DNA of 7,034 nucleotides from Bacteroidales bacterium UBA5537 (GTDB lineage Bacteria > Bacteroidota > Bacteroidia > Bacteroidales > Lentimicrobiaceae), in assembly GCA_002426025.1 (NCBI GenBank), contig DINP01000063.1, forward strand, positions 37,428 to 44,461, in the 5' to 3' direction. How positions within the stretch are numbered: position 1 is the stretch's first letter; each line of letters opens with the position of its first letter. Shown here one piece after another: positions 6,109 through 7,034 of the stretch. The notes under the pieces were generated by a model, which worked only from the letters and a program-made list of their open reading frames with translations, ran no database searches and had not been told where the DNA came from. The translations under genes and the position numbers were made by a program.

Positions 6109-7034
6109 ATGATAATTGACGTGAAAGTGCCCAGCCCGGGCGAATCCATAACTGAAGTTCAACTGGCAAGCTGGCTGGTAAAAGATGGTGACTTTGTTGA
6201 AAAGGACACAGAAATTGCTGAAATTGATTCAGATAAGGCAACCCTTACCATCAATGCAGCCGAAGATGGAACCATTAAATTGCTGGTTGAGGAAGGCGAC
6301 ACCATTAAAGTTGGAACTGTTGTTGCAAAAATTGATACTTCTGCGGCAAAACCAGATAAGCCTGCCGGGAGTGAGAAACCTGTCCCTAAAAAAACCGAAG
6401 CAGCGGTTGTAGCTAAACCATCAGAACCTGAAAAACCAAAAGCTGAACCAGAAACCAAAGTTGTAGAAACAGCCAATCTTCATATTTCGCCCCTGGCCCG
6501 AAAGCTGATGGAGGAAAAGAATATTTCGGGCAACGATATTATCGAATATTTCAGCAAACTGCGCATAAGCCGCGCCGATATTGAAGAAGTTGCTTCAGAT
6601 AAAGGCAAGAACGCCACTTTTTCTGCTCCTCAGGCTGGTTCGTGGGGCGGCCGCCGCGATACCGAGCGCAAGAAAATGTCAACCCTGCGCATAAAACTGG
6701 CGCAGAGACTCGTTTCTGTGAAGAATGAAACCGCGATGCTTACCACCTTCAATGAGGTGAATATGAGCCGCATCATGGAAATCAGAAAAAAATACAACGA
6801 GAAATTCAAAGAGAAGTATGGCCTTTCAGCCGGATTTATGTCGTTTTTCACCAAGGCAATCACCATCGCTCTCAAGCACTATCCGCAAGTGAATGCCATG
6901 ATTGATGGCGAGGAATTGGTTTACCACGACTATGCTGATATCGGAATAGCAGTTAGTGCGCCCAAAGGTCTGGTTGTGCCGGTTGTCAGAAACGCTGAAA
7001 GCCTGAGTCTTGCCGAATTAGAGACAAGAATAAA
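6109..7034 (+). CDS. sucB: 2-oxoglutarate dehydrogenase E2, dihydrolipoamide succinyltransferase (partial, C-terminus beyond window)
   Basis: This is the core of the 2-oxoglutarate dehydrogenase complex, moving the succinyl group from the lipoyl arm to CoA. ATG 6109 lies 11 bases after the sucA stop with no promoter between, so the two form an operon. The open frame gives 308 codons; about 95 residues, including the catalytic HxxxDG region, lie past the edge. Residues 1-76 are one lipoyl domain with the modified lysine K43 in EIDSDKA. Residues 77-121 are a flexible Lys/Pro/Glu/Ala-rich linker. Residues 125-161 are the peripheral-subunit-binding domain, starting ISPLARKLMEEK. From about 185 the acyltransferase domain begins; TAMLTTFNEVNMSRIM (208-223), GFMSFFTKA and YPQVNAMIDG match SucB rather than the pyruvate E2. 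Odd: the binding domain lacks its usual glycine-rich loop. The leader is A-rich without a Shine-Dalgarno. Confidence 0.95.
   Translation, partial: MIIDVKVPSPGESITEVQLASWLVKDGDFVEKDTEIAEIDSDKATLTINAAEDGTIKLLVEEGDTIKVGTVVAKIDTSAAKPDKPAGSEKPVPKKTEAAVVAKPSEPEKPKAEPETKVVETANLHISPLARKLMEEKNISGNDIIEYFSKLRISRADIEEVASDKGKNATFSAPQAGSWGGRRDTERKKMSTLRIKLAQRLVSVKNETAMLTTFNEVNMSRIMEIRKKYNEKFKEKYGLSAGFMSFFTKAITIALKHYPQVNAMIDGEELVYHDYADIGIAVSAPKGLVVPVVRNAESLSLAELETRI

Noticed and set aside
6159..6476. 105-codon open frame on the minus strand, Ser/Ala/Thr-rich
   Set aside because: It is antisense to the sucB lipoyl domain and linker; its odd composition follows from the reverse complement of the Lys/Pro/Glu-rich linker codons.

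Overview
The window reads as a chromosomal central-carbon locus of a Bacteroidota bacterium, probably an anaerobic or facultative member of Bacteroidales/Marinilabiliales; the rank is inferred. Supporting signs are three upstream sites that fit the Bacteroidota -7 element TAnnTTTG, start codons mostly without a Shine-Dalgarno sequence and with A/T-rich leaders, a fused gamma-alpha KorA, and moderate base composition. No mobile element, tRNA, rRNA or CRISPR array was seen.

Layout. Positions 1-2692 on the minus strand hold korA followed by korB (korB runs off the left edge), the two subunits of a 2-oxoglutarate:ferredoxin oxidoreductase. Positions 2693-2968 form a divergent intergenic region with a candidate promoter facing each way. 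Positions 2969-3136 on the plus strand encode a 55-residue 2[4Fe-4S] ferredoxin, followed by an intrinsic terminator (3161-3187). A new promoter (3240-3270) precedes sucA (3302-6097) and sucB (6109 to the right edge), the E1 and E2 components of the NAD-linked 2-oxoglutarate dehydrogenase complex.

How the genes work together. Both enzyme systems convert 2-oxoglutarate to succinyl-CoA. KorAB passes electrons to ferredoxin, is oxygen-sensitive as a family, and is reversible. SucAB, with a dihydrolipoyl dehydrogenase not seen here, passes them to NAD+ and is effectively one-way. The ferredoxin gene sits between them as the likely electron acceptor for KorAB. The arrangement suggests a locus that holds both the anaerobic/reversible and the oxidative version of one TCA-cycle step, under separate promoters.

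Less ordinary details are a cysteine-rich C-terminal tail on SucA, a replaced glycine-rich loop in the SucB peripheral-subunit-binding domain, and candidate operator-like repeats at the sucA and ferredoxin promoters. No wholly new system is evident; the families are all known.
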